64,000 nucleotides of DNA, taken from contig CALZQA010000006.1 in assembly GCA_945828315.1 (NCBI GenBank), forward strand, positions 1 through 64,000, given 5' to 3'. Each line of letters opens with the position of its first letter. The first letter of the stretch is position 1. Below, in pieces: positions 48,839 to 57,166 of this stretch. Below the pieces are notes generated by a model. It worked only from the letters and a program-made list of their open reading frames with translations. It made no database searches and had not been told where the DNA came from. This stretch comes from an uncultured bacterium. Its GTDB lineage: Bacteria > Bacillota > Clostridia > Lachnospirales > Lachnospiraceae. The position numbers were made by a program, and so were the translations under genes.

Positions 48839-50917
48839 ATGAAGAAATTTGGAAAGGGAGTCGTAAAGTGCAGGGTATTGATCCTGATCTTATCCGCTGT
48901 GCTTTTGGTTCCCTCAGCAATCGGTTACTTTCACACGAGAGTCAACTATGATATCCTCTCCTATCTTCCTGATGAGATCGAGACGATGAAGGGTCAGGAG
49001 ATCTTAAAGGATGACTTCGGGATCGGCGCATTTTCACTGTGTGTCGTAGAGGGCATGGAGGATAAGGATGTCTGTGAACTGGAAGACAAGATCGAGGACA
49101 TTCCGCATGTAAAGAAAGTTGTCTGGTATGACACTATTGCGGATCTGTCGCTTCCGATGGAGGTGCTTCCGGATGACATCTACAAGATCTTTAACAACGA
49201 TGATACGGATTCCACACTGCTTGCGGTGTTGTATGACACCGGAATGTCAGAGGATGAAACGATGGATGCGGTGAAGGAGATCCGGAAGCTTGCAGACGGA
49301 CAGTGTTTCGTCAGTGGTATGTCAGCAGTCATTACCGATATCAAGGAGCTGTCAGACCGGGAGGTTCCGATCTATGTGATCATCGCCGTGGTTCTTGCGA
49401 TCATTGTTCTGTCGCTGACTATGGATTCTGCGATCGTTCCGGTATTTTTCCTTCTGAGTATCGGAATGGCGATCATATACAACCTGGGAACAAACATGAT
49501 CAAGGGAGAGATCTCCTATGTGACGCAGGCGCTGGCGGCAGTGCTCCAGCTCGGTGTCACAATGGACTACTCCATTTTCCTGTGGCACAGCTATGAGGAT
49601 GAGTGTACAAGGATCGATGATCACAAAGAGGCGATGGCAGCGGCGATCGCCAATACGATCACTTCTGTTGTGGGAAGTTCCGTCACGACAGTTGCCGGAT
49701 TTATTGCCCTGTGTTTTATGAGCTTCACACTCGGCATGGATCTGGGAATCGTTATGGCGAAGGGCGTGGTATTCGGCGTGATCGGCTGTGTTACCATCCT
49801 GCCGTCCATGATCCTTGTATTTGATAAAGCAGTGCAGAAGACGAAACACCGACCGATCCTTCCGGATCTGGGACGGATCGCCGGATGGATCACAAGACAT
49901 TACAAATGGTTTGTGGCAGCGTTTATCCTTATTCTGTTCCCTGCGATCTACGGTTACACCCATACGGATGTCTATTATGATCTGGCAGGCACACTGCCGA
50001 AGGATCTGCCCAGCATCGTGGCAAATCAGAAGCTGGAAGACAATTTTGACATGAATGCCACACATATTTATCTTGTGGACAGCTCACTGCCGGCCAAGGA
50101 TGTCGCACACATGATCGATGAGGTCAATGAGGTGGACGGTGTCAAGGCGACCATCGGACTGGAAGCGATCCTGGGAGCCGGTTTCCCGAAGGAGATGCTG
50201 CCTGCGGACCTGCTCTCTGTGGTGCAAAATGATGAGTATGAGCTTTTGATGGTAAGCTCCGAATACGCGGTGGCTTCCGATGAGGTCAACGCCCAGTGCG
50301 AAAAACTGGATCAGATCCTGGATAAGTATGATACAAAGGGCATGCTGATCGGTGAGGCGCCCTGTACCAAGGATCTGATCAATATTACGGATGAGGATTT
50401 CAAGCGCGTCAGCGCCGTATCGATCCTGGCGATCTTTGCGATCATCCTCCTGGTGTTCAAGTCCATTAGCCTGCCCATCATTCTGGTGGCAGTCATTGAG
50501 TTTGCGATCTTTATCAACATGGGTATTCCGGCGTACACCGGAACAGTAATTCCGTTTATCGCGTCTATCGTCATCGGAACGATCCAGCTGGGCGCGACCG
50601 TGGATTATGCGATCCTGATGACAAATAAATATAAACTGGCGCGCCACAACGGAATAGAGAAAAAAGAGGCGATCACACAGGCGCTGGAGGGTTCCATTCA
50701 GTCCATCATCGTCAGTGCTTTGAGCTTTTTCTCGGCAACATTCGGTGTGGGCGTTTACTCAAATATCGATATGATCAGCTCCTTGTGCATTTTGATGTCA
50801 AGAGGCGCCATCATCAGTATGTTTGTAGTTATCTTCATTCTGCCCTCCATGTTCATGATCTTCGACAAGGCGATCGTAAAGACCAGTATGGGATTCTGTA
50901 GACGTGAGGGAAGGTAA
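48839..50917 (+). CDS. MMPL family RND transporter
   Basis: 692-residue RND-superfamily pump of the MMPL type. Two repeats, each with one helix, an outer domain of about 150 residues and five helices: first helix at residues 10-30, outer part NYDILSYLPDEIETMKGQEILKDDFGIG..., helices from about 175 with LGVTMDYSIFLWHSYEDE; second repeat begins near 345, outer part with YYDLAGTLPKDLPS, then IGTIQLGATVDYAILMTNKYK. The GxTxDYxIxL/M motifs are the proton-relay positions. ATG 48839 is 8 bases from AAAGGG; the GTG at 48830 overlaps it. Exports lipids, peptides or drugs; substrate unknown. Pairs with the secreted protein at 51008. Confidence 0.9.
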   Translation: MKKFGKGVVKCRVLILILSAVLLVPSAIGYFHTRVNYDILSYLPDEIETMKGQEILKDDFGIGAFSLCVVEGMEDKDVCELEDKIEDIPHVKKVVWYDTIADLSLPMEVLPDDIYKIFNNDDTDSTLLAVLYDTGMSEDETMDAVKEIRKLADGQCFVSGMSAVITDIKELSDREVPIYVIIAVVLAIIVLSLTMDSAIVPVFFLLSIGMAIIYNLGTNMIKGEISYVTQALAAVLQLGVTMDYSIFLWHSYEDECTRIDDHKEAMAAAIANTITSVVGSSVTTVAGFIALCFMSFTLGMDLGIVMAKGVVFGVIGCVTILPSMILVFDKAVQKTKHRPILPDLGRIAGWITRHYKWFVAAFILILFPAIYGYTHTDVYYDLAGTLPKDLPSIVANQKLEDNFDMNATHIYLVDSSLPAKDVAHMIDEVNEVDGVKATIGLEAILGAGFPKEMLPADLLSVVQNDEYELLMVSSEYAVASDEVNAQCEKLDQILDKYDTKGMLIGEAPCTKDLINITDEDFKRVSAVSILAIFAIILLVFKSISLPIILVAVIEFAIFINMGIPAYTGTVIPFIASIVIGTIQLGATVDYAILMTNKYKLARHNGIEKKEAITQALEGSIQSIIVSALSFFSATFGVGVYSNIDMISSLCILMSRGAIISMFVVIFILPSMFMIFDKAIVKTSMGFCRREGR

Positions 50918-51007
50918 CCATGTAAGCAACAGTTCCGCTATCGGGAACTTTGAAGCAGTTCAACACAGTTAGAAATAAATTGAAGAAAAAACCAGGAGGT
51001 TTCTATC

Positions 51008-53128
51008 ATGAAGATGAAAGAATTACAGAAAAAATTTCAAAATAAATTTGCGATCCGTATGATGGCAGGTGTGCTTGTCGTAGCAATGGTGGGTGGAAGC
51101 TTCGCCGCAGGCTATGTGCAGGGCGCAGGGCAGCAGGCGATCACTGCGGAAGCAGCAGAAAAATCAGAGCTTGAGGAAAAGATCGGTGAGCTTGTAAATA
51201 AAAAATCGGGCGTGGACGACACGACAAAGGATGAGACGGTTTATGTCATCTCGGATGCAAAGGGCCAGTCAGGCAAGGTCATCGTGGAGGAGTGGCTGAA
51301 AAACCGTGACGGGGCAGCAACTATTGAGGATGTCTCTGATCTGAATGACATCACAAATATCAAGGGGGACGAGACGTTCACACAGGATGGAGAAAAACTT
51401 ACCTGGCAGGCAAACGGCAGTGATATTTATTATGAAGGCACAACGGATAAACAGGTGCCCATCAGCGAGAAGATCACCTATTATCTGGACGGTGAGGAGA
51501 TCGAGCCGGAGCAGCTGGCAGGAAAGAGCGGAAAGGTTACCATCCGTTTTGACTATGAGAATCATGAGAAGACAACGATCGACAAGGATGGAAAGAGCAT
51601 TGAGGTTTATGTGCCTTTTACCGTGATGACCGGTATGATCGTGAGTGATGATTTTACAAATATTGAAGTGACTAACGGAAAGGTCATCTCCGATGGAAAA
51701 AATAATATTGTTGTGGGAATGGCAATGCCCGGACTGCATGAGAGTCTGCAGAAAGAGGATGGAGACTTTGACAGTGAGATCGAGTTTCCGGATTATGTTG
51801 AAGTGAGTGCGGATGTAGAAAATTTCTCGCTGGAAATGACAGCATCCGTTGCCATGAGCGGACTGCTCTCTGATATGAACTTGAGTGATGTGGATCTGAC
51901 GGATCTGGAAAATTCCATTAATGATCTCTCCGACGGCAGCGAGCAGTTGGAAGACGGAAGTAAACAGATCAAAGACGGACTGGGAACTTTAAAGGACAGC
52001 ATGGGTGAGTTTACCAGTGGCGCATCAGATCTGAGCAGCGGGATCAAGGATTATACGGATGGCGCGAAAAAGTTAAACGACGGTCTGAGTACTTTGAATG
52101 CCAGCGTCGGCACACTTTCCAAAGGCGCAGAGACACTGAATACCAGTGCAAAGACAATCGCTGCAGGTGTCAAGACGCTGGATGAGGCGCTCAACACGGA
52201 GATGAGCGACAAGGAAAAGGAGGCTGCGAAAAAGCAGGTGTCTGCCCAGTTTGCGGAGGACGGTGCCACCTACAAATTGATCTATAAAGCGGCAGCGGCC
52301 AATTTTACGAACACAATGACCAGCGATGCGACGGTGGGACAGATCCAGTCCGGTATTTCCGGTATGGGATTGACCAGCAACGGCGTGATCGCTGCACTGG
52401 CACAGTATTATGCAGAGAATGGTTTTACGGATGTAACGAGCGGGAAAAAATACAGCGCCGAGCAGTGTCAGGCGACTGTTCCCGGAACAGGCACGACCTA
52501 TGCGGCTTATTTTGCAAGTGCTGTATTAAAGGGCGGACTTGCACAGGGAATTGCAGGAGGCATTGCGTCGAACGGTTCCGATGCAGTCGGAAAATCAGTT
52601 GTCTCCGCATGTGAGAGCGCTGCACAGACAGCGGCGATCCAGGGTGCGGAAAATGCCAAGAAGACGATTGCATCGCAGATCGAGGCGGTTGACAAGAAGA
52701 GTGGATACAGTCTCGTGAGTGGAACTTCTGCACTCAGCAAGGGCATCTCCACATTGGCAGCTGGTGTGCCTGATCTTGTATCCGGTGTGAATCAGCTGGC
52801 GAGCGGTGCAAGTACGCTTGTCGCAAACAACGAGAAGCTGAAGAATGGTGCGTCCGATCTGTCTGACGGTGCAAGTAAAATTGCAGATGGTGTAGATAAG
52901 CTGGACGACGGAGCAGATGAGTTGTATAATGGAGTTGTGAAGTTTAACGAGGAAGGAATCTCCAAACTGGTAGACGCGTTCAATGGTGATGCAAAGGATC
53001 TGATCGACCGCATCGATGCTGTCGTACAGGCGGGAGAGAACTACACAACATTTACGGGACTTGCAAAGGAACAGGTTGGTAGTGTAAAATTTATTATAAA
53101 AACAGATGCAGTCAAGGTATCTGAATAA
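51008..53128 (+). CDS. Secreted coiled-coil protein, YhgE-like repeats, pump partner
   Basis: 706-residue exported protein. Signal/anchor segment at residues about 17-36 (IRMMAGVLVVAMVGGSFAAGY). A beta-rich domain follows (residues about 60-300), then two blocks of heptad-like 'DGxxxLxxGxxxL' repeats: about 305-400 (DGSEQLEDGSKQIKDGLGTL...) and about 580-660 (LSKGISTLAAGVPDL... DGASKIADGVDKLDDGADEL), separated by a helical insert. Such repeats occur in YhgE/Pip-like proteins that accompany MMPL pumps and probably form a periplasmic/wall-spanning coiled coil. AGGAGG precedes; 90 bases after the pump gene. Confidence 0.82.
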   Translation: MKMKELQKKFQNKFAIRMMAGVLVVAMVGGSFAAGYVQGAGQQAITAEAAEKSELEEKIGELVNKKSGVDDTTKDETVYVISDAKGQSGKVIVEEWLKNRDGAATIEDVSDLNDITNIKGDETFTQDGEKLTWQANGSDIYYEGTTDKQVPISEKITYYLDGEEIEPEQLAGKSGKVTIRFDYENHEKTTIDKDGKSIEVYVPFTVMTGMIVSDDFTNIEVTNGKVISDGKNNIVVGMAMPGLHESLQKEDGDFDSEIEFPDYVEVSADVENFSLEMTASVAMSGLLSDMNLSDVDLTDLENSINDLSDGSEQLEDGSKQIKDGLGTLKDSMGEFTSGASDLSSGIKDYTDGAKKLNDGLSTLNASVGTLSKGAETLNTSAKTIAAGVKTLDEALNTEMSDKEKEAAKKQVSAQFAEDGATYKLIYKAAAANFTNTMTSDATVGQIQSGISGMGLTSNGVIAALAQYYAENGFTDVTSGKKYSAEQCQATVPGTGTTYAAYFASAVLKGGLAQGIAGGIASNGSDAVGKSVVSACESAAQTAAIQGAENAKKTIASQIEAVDKKSGYSLVSGTSALSKGISTLAAGVPDLVSGVNQLASGASTLVANNEKLKNGASDLSDGASKIADGVDKLDDGADELYNGVVKFNEEGISKLVDAFNGDAKDLIDRIDAVVQAGENYTTFTGLAKEQVGSVKFIIKTDAVKVSE

Positions 53129-53151
53129 ATAAAAGCCTGTGAGGAATGATC

Positions 53152-53727
53152 ATGAACTGGTTAGAAACGACTCTGGTAACGCTTGGTGTCTCATTAGATA
53201 TTTTTGCCGCTATGGCGTGTAAAGGTGCCCAGCTTTCAAAAATTGAAAAAAAACCTCTGGTGATATTGTGTGTGCTGTTTGCCGTCTGGCAGACAGTGGC
53301 ACTTTACATCGGCAGTGCGGCAGGCGCTTTTTTGCGCATGCGAGAACTGAGTTCGGAGAGTGGAAATATGCAGATCATCGCGGTGGCGATCTTTGGAGTG
53401 CTGGGGATCCTGATGATCCGGAAAGCGTGGAAAAATGAGCCGATCGTAGAACGTCGGGATGACAGATATGCATGGAAAGGATTGATCGCAAGGCTTGCGC
53501 TGATCAGTACCTGGACGCTGGTGCTGGGCGCGGCGCTGGGCTTTCTGGGAACCGGAACTGTTACGTTGCTCACGGTGATCTCAGCGGCAACAGTCTTTGT
53601 GGTGATCGCCGGATTGTACGTGGGCTATCACATGGGATATGAGCAGAAAACAAAGGCGTATGCCATCGGTGGCGCACTTTTACTTCTGGGCGCTGTGGAT
53701 ACGGTTTTCCGGTTTGTGATGGTCTAG
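53152..53727 (+). CDS. MntP/YtaF-like membrane protein
   Basis: 191-residue membrane protein with six helices in two repeats, resembling the MntP (manganese efflux) / YtaF family: NWLETTLVTLGVSLDIFAAMACKGAQLSKIEKK carries the conserved Asp of helix 1, and VWQTVALYIGSAAGAFL follows; the second half has ARLALISTWTLVLGAALGFLG in place of the usual SxDAxxxG motif, so metal transport is less certain. ATG 53152 follows GAGGAATG. Its 3' end overlaps the convergent exonuclease by 4 bases. Confidence 0.75.
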   Translation: MNWLETTLVTLGVSLDIFAAMACKGAQLSKIEKKPLVILCVLFAVWQTVALYIGSAAGAFLRMRELSSESGNMQIIAVAIFGVLGILMIRKAWKNEPIVERRDDRYAWKGLIARLALISTWTLVLGAALGFLGTGTVTLLTVISAATVFVVIAGLYVGYHMGYEQKTKAYAIGGALLLLGAVDTVFRFVMV

Positions 53728-54419
53728 AGATGAAGGAGTTTCTCGATCAGTCGTGACGCTTCACTGCGGGTGAGGTGATCGATATCGACTGGTTTAGACA
53801 ATTTGTCAGGATTTTCAGACAGCAGCCGCTGGAGCTGTTCCCTTTGGGGAATGGTGACGGGCTGCTGTTTTTTGATGTTTACGCGAAGGGGTCGGGGAGC
53901 AAAGGCTTCGGGCTCTGCTTCGCCGTACTCTGTAAACAGCCGCTCATAGACCAGTGCCGCTGCATAGGCGTCCGAAACGGCGCGGTGGACAGTTCCGGTG
54001 TCAATAGCATACAGCGCGCGAAGCTCGGTGAGCTTCTTTTTCTGCTCCTCCGGCAGAAATCTGCGGGCAAGCTTTAAAGTGTCGATACCGGTTCGCTCAA
54101 AGGAGAGTCTTGCATTGACAAAGGCCTGCTTTAAGAAGCTGTAGTCGAAGCTTAAGTTGTGTCCTAACAGAGGCAGATCTCCTGAAAAATCCAGGAAGTG
54201 GGGAAGAACGTCAGACAGTTCCTCGCCATCATCCGCCATCGCCTGTGTGATGCCGGTCAGATCCGTGATCGTCTCGGGAACCGCGCAGTGGGGGTTGATG
54301 AGTGCCGAAAACTCGCCGGCGGGCCTGCCGTCCTCCATGCGCAGTGCGCCGATCTCCAAAATACGGTCGGTTTTTACGTTCAGTCCGGTCATTTCCAGAT
54401 CAATTGCCAGGTAAGTCAT
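53724..54419 (-). CDS. DnaQ-like 3'-5' exonuclease (DEDDh)
   Basis: 231-residue exonuclease of the DEDDh family. ExoI DLEMTGL (AIDLEMTGLNVKTDRILEIGAL), ExoII GHNLSFDYSFLKQAF, ExoIII HRAVSDAYAAALVYERL are all present. Residues after about 175 form an extra C-terminal piece with PQREQLQRLLSENPDKLSKPVDIDHLTRSEASRLIEKLL, which resembles the small SAP-like or DUF3072-like helix-turn module that binds nucleic acid. Possibly acts in repair or RNA trimming. Same strand as the radical SAM gene upstream of it, 20 bases apart. Confidence 0.87.
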   Translation of the reverse strand: MTYLAIDLEMTGLNVKTDRILEIGALRMEDGRPAGEFSALINPHCAVPETITDLTGITQAMADDGEELSDVLPHFLDFSGDLPLLGHNLSFDYSFLKQAFVNARLSFERTGIDTLKLARRFLPEEQKKKLTELRALYAIDTGTVHRAVSDAYAAALVYERLFTEYGEAEPEAFAPRPLRVNIKKQQPVTIPQREQLQRLLSENPDKLSKPVDIDHLTRSEASRLIEKLLHL

Positions 54420-54439
54420 TTTTTATATCCTTTCAGTTG

Positions 54440-56164
54440 TCAGAGTTGTTCCACCTCCGCCTGATACGTCAGCGGATCACGCACCTCGTAGTTGAAGCGG
54501 TAAAACAGTGGTTCGTCAGTACGTTGTGGCAGCGCGTTTATGAGATCACTGTCCCGCAGCGGAAACGCATAATGAAATATCTCTGTGTGGCGCAGGCTGC
54601 CCTTGTTTTCGGGGTTTCGCCCACGGATCTCCCGCTTGTAGGCCGCAAGGTCGCATGCCCAATCCGGGCGGCGCTTGCAGTTTTCACGCGCATAGAGATC
54701 ATAGACCAGCGCTTCGCGAAATAGCGCCAGGAGGTCGTCCGCGTTTCCGGAGATCACACCATTTTTCAGCTCATCCTGCAAGAAATCAAGCAATATCTCG
54801 CAGCGGGCCGGACGGGAGTGGCTGCAGCCAAACAGTCCGTGCTTGTCATAGTAGTCGCCCAGACGCTGAAAAAGTTCAAATGCACTTTTGTAAATGCAGG
54901 TGAGCAGGCGGACAGTGAGCGCATACTGCCAGCTGTTGTAGTAGACTTCCACCATCTCCTCCACGCGTTTGATGCGCAGCAGGTCATCGAAGGAGAGCCA
55001 CTTTGTCGACAGCACTTCATAGGGGGCAGTCTCATGACGGAGAATGCCATACTCTTTTGCATGTTCATACATGTAGGAACCTTTCAGTACCTTCAAAAAG
55101 CCCAGCTGAAGCTGGCTGGGCGCCAGTGCGAAGATCTCATCAAAGGACCTTGCAAAGGTATCATAATCCTCGTAAGGCAGCCCGGCGATCAAATCCAGAT
55201 GAAGGTGGATGTTGTGCCATTTGCGGATGCGGGTCACAACTTCCTTCAGGCGGGGCAGATCCATCTGCCGGTGAATCTCCTTGATCGTTGCGGGATTGGT
55301 GGACTGGACGCCGATCTCCAGCTGAACGAGACCGGGGCGAAAGGTGGAGAGCAGCTCCAGTTCATCCTCCCGGAAAAGGTCTGCGCTCACTTCAAAGTGA
55401 AAATTTGTCTTTCCACGGTCGATAGACCGGATGTGGCGCCAGACCGTCATGGCATGTTCGTGGTTGCAGTTGAAGGTACGGTCAACGAATTTGACCTGAG
55501 GGATCTCCTGATCCACAAAAAAGGAGAGCTCTTTCTTTACCAGCTCCGGACTGCGGAAACGAAGTGTTTTTTCCAGCGAAGAGAGGCAGTAACTGCATCG
55601 GAACGGACAGCCGCGGCTCGATTCGTAATAGACGATGCGGTGCGCCAGGTCATCTGTTTTTTCGTAACAGAAGGGAATGCGATCAAGTGAAAGGGGGATG
55701 GCTTCACCGGTCTGCACAAGAGCTTCGTTTTGGCGGAAGACCAGTCCGGGAATATCCTCAAGGTATTCCGGTGAGCCGTAAACATAATATCTTGCCAGTG
55801 AGGAGAAGGTGTCTTCGCCCTCGCCGCGCATGATGCCAGTCACTTCCGGATGGGAAGAAAGAAAAGCCTTCGACTCAAAGGAGACCTCCGGACCTCCCAG
55901 CCAGATGGGAACCTGGGGCAGCAGTTTGTGAAACTCACGGGTAAGCATTTCAACATAGGAGATATTCCAGATATAGCAGGAGATACAGAGCACATCCGGA
56001 TGTTCACGATAGATGCCCTGCAGGATCTGATCCGGTGCGTGGTTGATGGTGTACTCCTTTAAGACCAGATGATCGGCGCAATCTGCAGTGTACGCCATGA
56101 AATTCCGCAGCGCCGGATTGGAATGGATATATTTTGCGTTGATGGCTGTCAGGACGATCTTCAT
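54440..56164 (-). CDS. B12-binding radical SAM protein with DUF4080
   Basis: 574-residue enzyme. Residues about 1-140 are a B12-binding-like Rossmann domain (MKIVLTAINAKYIHSNPALRNFM, HPDVLCISCYIWNISYVE, IWLGGPEVSFESKAFL). The radical SAM core begins with YYESSRGCPFRCSYCLSS, the CxxxCxxC cluster motif near residue 185. The last 200 residues are the DUF4080 region (LSTKWLSFDDLLRIKRVEEMVEVYYNSWQYALTV). The DxHxxG cobalamin motif is not visible, so cobalamin binding is doubtful. Substrate unknown. The gene overlaps the upstream one by 4 bases (ATGA type). Confidence 0.88.
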   Translation of the reverse strand: MKIVLTAINAKYIHSNPALRNFMAYTADCADHLVLKEYTINHAPDQILQGIYREHPDVLCISCYIWNISYVEMLTREFHKLLPQVPIWLGGPEVSFESKAFLSSHPEVTGIMRGEGEDTFSSLARYYVYGSPEYLEDIPGLVFRQNEALVQTGEAIPLSLDRIPFCYEKTDDLAHRIVYYESSRGCPFRCSYCLSSLEKTLRFRSPELVKKELSFFVDQEIPQVKFVDRTFNCNHEHAMTVWRHIRSIDRGKTNFHFEVSADLFREDELELLSTFRPGLVQLEIGVQSTNPATIKEIHRQMDLPRLKEVVTRIRKWHNIHLHLDLIAGLPYEDYDTFARSFDEIFALAPSQLQLGFLKVLKGSYMYEHAKEYGILRHETAPYEVLSTKWLSFDDLLRIKRVEEMVEVYYNSWQYALTVRLLTCIYKSAFELFQRLGDYYDKHGLFGCSHSRPARCEILLDFLQDELKNGVISGNADDLLALFREALVYDLYARENCKRRPDWACDLAAYKREIRGRNPENKGSLRHTEIFHYAFPLRDSDLINALPQRTDEPLFYRFNYEVRDPLTYQAEVEQL

Positions 56165-56829
56165 GGCGTACTGTCCTCCTCTGCACCTGCGTCGGCAGGG
56201 GAATCCGGGCCCGCATTTCCGTCGGCGGCGAGATATTCCTCCAGCTTCCGCAGGATAGAATTTCTTCTGATGGAAGTAATTTTCTCTGCGGATTCATAAA
56301 GTGCATTAATTTTTTCAGGCTGTCCTTCGTAATCATATATAGTAGCAAGCAACTCATAGGCCTTGCCCACATCTGATCCAAGCGAAAGCGAGTATTCCAA
56401 TACCTGCTTTGCTTCTTCGGGATGAGACAGCTCAAAAAGTTTTTCGCCATAGTTTGCCAAAAGTGATACGAGCGTGCTATAATTGGTGTCGCACTGACTG
56501 AGCGCATTCAGATTGGCAGCGCCGTAGCGCAGTTTCAGGTCTGTGTTGGAGATGCCGTTCAAGTTGCAGATCGGCTGGGTGGACAGATCGCGGAGCGCGC
56601 CCTCATAGCTTGCCAGTACCTCATCATCAAATCTGCCCAGCGGAAGTGTATCCAGCGGCAGCTTGATATAGGCAAGGTTAGAAATATCCTGTTTGCGCGT
56701 CCAGTTGGCTTCCTGCTCCCGCTCACGAAAGTCATTCCAGACTTTTTCTTCCGAGCGCATGGCAGAGCTCCTTCGGATGGCAATATAGATCGTCACAATG
56801 ATAATTATAGCTAAAAAAGGTAACAGCAT
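56161..56829 (-). CDS. Membrane-anchored TPR-like protein
   Basis: 222-residue protein, not assigned to a named family. Residues 3-19 are a membrane helix (LPFLAIIIIVTIYIAIR). The rest is soluble and helical, with a tetratricopeptide-like part LANYGEKLFELSHPEEAKQVLEYSLSLGSDVGKAYELLATIYDYEGQPEKINALYESAEKI (residues about 125-190) and an acidic low-complexity end. ATG 56829 follows GGAAAGGATTT. It is translationally coupled to the radical SAM gene, and may act as its scaffold or sensor, but this is a guess. Confidence 0.75.
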   Translation of the reverse strand: MLLPFLAIIIIVTIYIAIRRSSAMRSEEKVWNDFREREQEANWTRKQDISNLAYIKLPLDTLPLGRFDDEVLASYEGALRDLSTQPICNLNGISNTDLKLRYGAANLNALSQCDTNYSTLVSLLANYGEKLFELSHPEEAKQVLEYSLSLGSDVGKAYELLATIYDYEGQPEKINALYESAEKITSIRRNSILRKLEEYLAADGNAGPDSPADAGAEEDSTP

Positions 56830-56869
56830 AAATAAATCCTTTCCAATAAAAAACAAAGAGGTGAAAACC

Positions 56870-56983
56870 ATGAAAAACTCAAAAACTCAAAAAAATAATA
56901 AACGTCAGATCGCTGCCGGGATCATCGCGATCGTACTGGTGCTTGCCATGGTGGTTCCCATGGTGCTGAGCGCGCTTCTCTGA
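56870..56983 (+). CDS. Small single-helix membrane protein, 37 residues
   Basis: ATG 56870 is preceded by AAAGAGGTGA. The product has a basic, Asn/Lys-rich N-terminus (MKNSKTQKNNKRQ) and one hydrophobic helix (IAAGIIAIVLVLAMVVPMVLSALL) to the end. Not recognised by family; small proteins of this shape sit in many Clostridia genomes. It is divergent from the TPR-like gene with only 40 bases between the start codons, so the two promoters overlap or lie within the neighbours' coding starts. Confidence 0.7.
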   Translation: MKNSKTQKNNKRQIAAGIIAIVLVLAMVVPMVLSALL

Positions 56984-57065
56984 CGACAGATGAACCCCGT
57001 CCGGAATCGTTAATAATATACTAAAATCCGTAATTTCTGTCAATTATTCTGGCTGTTTTTGCGTA

Positions 57066-57095
57066 TTGAAAAATGCGGGAGAGGTAGTATATAAT
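57066..57095 (+). promoter_or_regulatory. Promoter of the VanW gene
   Basis: TTGAAA (57066-57071), 18 bases, TATAAT (57090-57095), 72 bases before the start codon. Confidence 0.75.
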
Positions 57096-57166
57096 TAAGA
57101 TTCGAAATAATATGGGAAATGATACATAAAACTCAAAGACTGACAGCGTGAAATGAGGTTATTATA

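Noticed and set aside
54818-55690. 290-codon plus-strand frame opposite the radical SAM gene
   Set aside because: The minus strand has the CxxxCxxC motif and the full family pattern; the plus frame has none.
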